This document shows, in pieces, positions 5,454 to 7,133 of a stretch of 7,133 bases of DNA. The notes below the pieces were generated by a model. That model ran no database searches. It was not told where the DNA came from and saw only the letters and a program-made list of their open reading frames with translations. The stretch's first letter is position 1. Each line of letters begins with the position of its first letter. Source of the stretch: Paenibacillus sp. Lineage in GTDB: Bacteria; Bacillota; Bacilli; Paenibacillales; Paenibacillaceae. The position numbers and the translations under genes were made by a program. The stretch spans positions 1 to 7,133 of the forward strand of contig JAQSXN010000200.1 in the NCBI GenBank assembly GCA_029256665.1, read 5' to 3'.

Positions 5454-6237
5454 GTCGGTCGTGGTAAGTATGACGGAGCGGAAACTCCTCTTGCTTATAA
5501 AATATTCCGTGATTCTCCAATATAGAATGGACCGTTAACATCGCCAGATCCATCTGATTATGGTCGAGGCTGAGATGCGCCAGATAGACGCGTTTGGTTC
5601 TGTCCGTCATCAGCTCGATCAACGCTTCGCCCGCGGCCACGTTGGATAAGTGTCCGACGTCGCTCAAGATGCGGCGCTTAATGTTCCACGGATACCGGCC
5701 CATCCGGAGCATCTCGGTGTCGTGGTTCGACTCCAGCACCAGCACGTCCGAATCGATGATCTGCCGCCTCACCTTCTCGCTCACGTAGCCGAGATCCGTC
5801 GCCAGGCTCAGCTTCTCGCCGTCTTCCTGGAAGCAGTAGCCCACCGGCTCCGCCGCGTCGTGCGAGATCGGATACGACTGCATTTGCAGCGAGCCGAAGG
5901 ACAGATCTTCCCCGGACTCCATGATGACCCGCTGCTCCGGCGCGATCGTGCCGATCAGCCGCTCCATGGCGCCCCAGGTCGCTTCGTTCGCATAGATCGG
6001 AACCTCGTGCTTCCGGGCAAACGCGCCGAGCCCTTTAATATGATCGGAATGCTCGTGCGTCACGACCAGCGCGTCGATCTCATGCGGGCTGACGCCGCGC
6101 TCGCGCATCAGCTCCTCCAGCTTCTTCATGCTGAGGCCCGCGTCGACCATTATCGTTTTGTCGTTCCCCTGTACGATGGTGCAGTTCCCCGTCGATCCGC
6201 TCCCCAGTACCGTAAATCGAAGTCCCAAACCGTCCAA
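5380..6237 (-). CDS. walJ: WalJ (YycJ) metallo-beta-lactamase-fold hydrolase
   Basis: A metallo-beta-lactamase-fold protein of the YycJ/WalJ family. Numbered from the chosen TTG (285 aa), it shows LRFTVLGSGSTGNCT near the N-terminus, VDAGLS (31-36), the metal motif T-H61-E-H63-S-D65-H66, His126 (SHD), Asp148 (TDLGY) and His221 (AHLSLDHN). YycJ homologues are reported to have 5'-3' DNA exonuclease activity and belong to the WalRK operon; the link to cell-wall control is not fully understood. Start: TTG at 6237 follows AGGAG by 6 nt; TTG at 6228 would also fit the family N-terminus. The open frame runs on to a TTG at 6297, but that lies inside the terminal repeat of the MITE-like element and has no Shine-Dalgarno. 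The C-terminus is about 20 residues longer than I expect, the extension (about 266-285) overlapping the opposite-strand gene. Confidence 0.92.
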   Translation of the reverse strand: MDGLGLRFTVLGSGSTGNCTIVQGNDKTIMVDAGLSMKKLEELMRERGVSPHEIDALVVTHEHSDHIKGLGAFARKHEVPIYANEATWGAMERLIGTIAPEQRVIMESGEDLSFGSLQMQSYPISHDAAEPVGYCFQEDGEKLSLATDLGYVSEKVRRQIIDSDVLVLESNHDTEMLRMGRYPWNIKRRILSDVGHLSNVAAGEALIELMTDRTKRVYLAHLSLDHNQMDLAMLTVHSILENHGIFYKQEEFPLRHTYHDRPTPWDEVKRKSDSPVARPTAQPWR

Positions 6238-6276
6238 TCCCTTCTCCTGCCACCCGATCGGCAACACCTGATATAA

Positions 6277-6455
6277 GAGGCTGTTCAAAAAGTCCAATTA
6301 TGATTACGAAGTAACTCGAGAAGTGTATCGACATCGAATCTTGAACTTAGCCGGGACTTCCGGTGCTCACGTAGCTCTGCTACGCTCCGCTCCTCATTCC
6401 CTATCTTCATTCAACCTTCTCGGTACTGAAAATCAAACTTTTTGAACACTATTAG
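6277..6455. mobile_element. MITE-like element upstream of walJ
   Basis: Terminal inverted repeats TGTTCAAAAAGT (6282-6293) and ACTTTTTGAACA (6437-6448) match perfectly over 12 bp. Subterminal CGAGAAG (6317-6323) and CTTCTCG (6416-6422) extend the symmetry, and an inner hairpin CGTAGC-TCT-GCTACG lies near 6370-6384. The total is about 175 bp with no coding capacity, typical of a non-autonomous miniature element mobilised by an IS transposase elsewhere. Exact outer boundaries and a target duplication are not clear. Its walJ-side end lies about 45 bp upstream of the walJ start. Confidence 0.65.
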
Positions 6456-7049
6456 GTAGGCATCTACCTATGAATCTCGCAATCTATGACAATCGCATGT
6501 TTGGCCAGACAGAATCGGACTCTACTCTATCTAACCACGTCAAGCCCCGGCTCTTCCATGCAAACATATTCCCAATTTGCCGCACGCCTGCCGCATCGAC
6601 ACTGCGGCACTCCATGCACATCCACTCGCAAGCGAAAATAGCCTATTCAAGCGGATTCGAGCTTCCTCATCCTGCTTTGTTACGGACACCGCTGACGTTA
6701 TTTCGCCGATATGTTCTATTGTAACATTCTAACGGACGCACGGAACCTAAAGTTGCCGATTTCTAGATAAATATAAGTCTCTAATACCAAATAGGAGCAT
6801 CCATGTCCCTTACATCTCAAAATAGCGCTCAAATCGCTAAATAGTGTCATCCATGTCCGTTACAAAATGCCCCAATGCTAGCCCGCGCCACTCGATACTC
6901 CATTCAGCAAAACTCTGCGCCTAACTCGAACGCCTCATCCACTTGCCAGGTCTCGCACGCGCCTAAACTAACCATTTATGGTCAAACCCTAGCCCTGCAT
7001 CTTGGCCGATTTCCACCCCTGACGTCCGCCCCATTCGTCCAAAACAGCT
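6456..7049. other. Gene-free stretch between walI fragment and the MITE
   Basis: About 0.6 kb with no convincing gene. The two plus-strand open frames (from 6470 and 6875) have no Shine-Dalgarno and unlikely composition (Ser/Thr/Pro/Arg/His-rich). Contents: a 7-bp hairpin TGCCGCA/TGCGGCA (6589-6609) without a T-tract, and the four-copy inverted repeat array at 6679-6863. I see nothing definable in 6864-7049. Confidence 0.6.
6679..6863. repeat. Nested palindrome of four 25-nt repeats
   Basis: Four copies of a degenerate motif built on TAACGGACA: copy A GTTACGGACACCGCTGACG... (6679-6703, +), copy B CTAACGGACGCACGG... (6729-6753, +), copy C (6789-6813, -) and copy D (6839-6863, -). On the minus strand C and D read GTAAGGGACATGGATG... 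and GTAACGGACATGGATG..., identical at 21 of 25 positions. A-B and C-D are each spaced exactly 50 bp, and A/D and B/C are symmetric about the same point, 6771. The stretches between copies are also partly complementary, so this is one old, decayed 185-bp inverted repeat. Confidence 0.6.
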
Positions 7050-7133
7050 CTAACTATCCGACTTTGTCTTGCTTTCTTCTCCGCTACTCTCGTCTCCGCC
7101 ATCGGTCGCTACCTCGCCGCTAATCGCGTTCAC
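7050..7133 (-). CDS. walI: Probable C-terminal fragment of WalI (YycI), continuing beyond the window
   Basis: A minus-strand frame open from the right edge ends at TAG (7052-7050) after 27 codons: VNAISGEVATDGGDES, then a Ser/Glu/Lys-rich tail ending KSDS. The GC-rich codon use resembles the wal genes. A closing -VNAxTGE- strand is typical of the PepSY-like fold at the end of YycI-type proteins, and walI is the gene expected directly upstream of walJ on this strand. Both arguments together make WalI the best guess, but 27 residues cannot prove it. WalI is a membrane-anchored regulator of the WalK kinase. Confidence 0.4.
   Translation of the reverse strand: MNAISGEVATDGGDESSGEESKTKSDS

Noticed and set aside
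6589..6609. Hairpin TGCCGCA/TGCGGCA as a terminator of walI
   Set aside because: No T-tract on either strand and it lies over 400 bp from the walI stop.
6679..6863. CRISPR-like array (25-nt repeats with 25-nt spacers)
   Set aside because: Repeats are degenerate, two face each way about a common centre, spacers are partly complementary, and no cas gene is present.
6470..7123. Two plus-strand open frames in the region right of the MITE
   Set aside because: No ribosome binding sites, Ser/Pro/Arg/His-rich products without motifs, and the first overlaps the repeat array.

Overview
The window looks like chromosome from a Paenibacillus/Cohnella-type member of the Bacillales. It has strong AAGGAGG-type ribosome binding sites, TTG start usage, GC-rich codon choice in most genes, and a recognisable end of the wal (yyc) locus on the minus strand: a probable C-terminal fragment of walI at the right edge, then walJ, an HtrA-type membrane protease, and a very short CxxC/CxxC protein. 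In related genomes these genes usually lie close together. Genus level is inference; no rRNA or marker gene is present.

Layout from right to left (direction of wal transcription): 7050-7133 (-) is a probable last piece of walI. About 0.8 kb without a convincing gene follows, holding a nested 185-bp degenerate palindrome made of four 25-nt repeats (6679-6863) and a MITE-like element with 12-bp terminal inverted repeats (about 6277-6455). The MITE abuts the start of walJ (5380-6237, -). A 73-aa protein of unknown function (5232-5453, +) is encoded between walJ and htrA on the opposite strand and overlaps the 3' end of walJ by 74 bp. The htrA-type gene (3637-5076, -) carries an acidic/Gly-rich insertion before its PDZ core.

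Between htrA and the CxxC/CxxC gene lie two self-contained regulator-target divergons. The first is an UlaG-like metallo-beta-lactamase-fold hydrolase (2277-3035, -) paired with an Lrp/AsnC regulator (3167-3577, +). The second is a TetR-type repressor (616-1227, -) paired with a short-chain dehydrogenase (1430-2188, +). Each pair shares a short intergenic region with an imperfect palindrome that is a good operator candidate, and strong bidirectional hairpin terminators (2222-2258 and 3578-3626) insulate the cassettes. The Lrp/MBL pair is visibly more AT-rich than its neighbours.

At the left, the 55-aa CxxC/CxxC gene (309-476, -) has its own promoter and is followed by two successive minus-strand hairpin terminators that look like diverged copies of one module. 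A short plus-strand open frame (2-103) may be the C-terminus of an unidentified gene.

The core biology is therefore cell-envelope homeostasis and proteolysis (Wal-associated genes), with two accessory, separately regulated metabolic cassettes inserted among them. I see no phage, CRISPR or defence system. The most unusual material is the mobile/repeat DNA splitting walI from walJ and the small antisense-overlapping gene.
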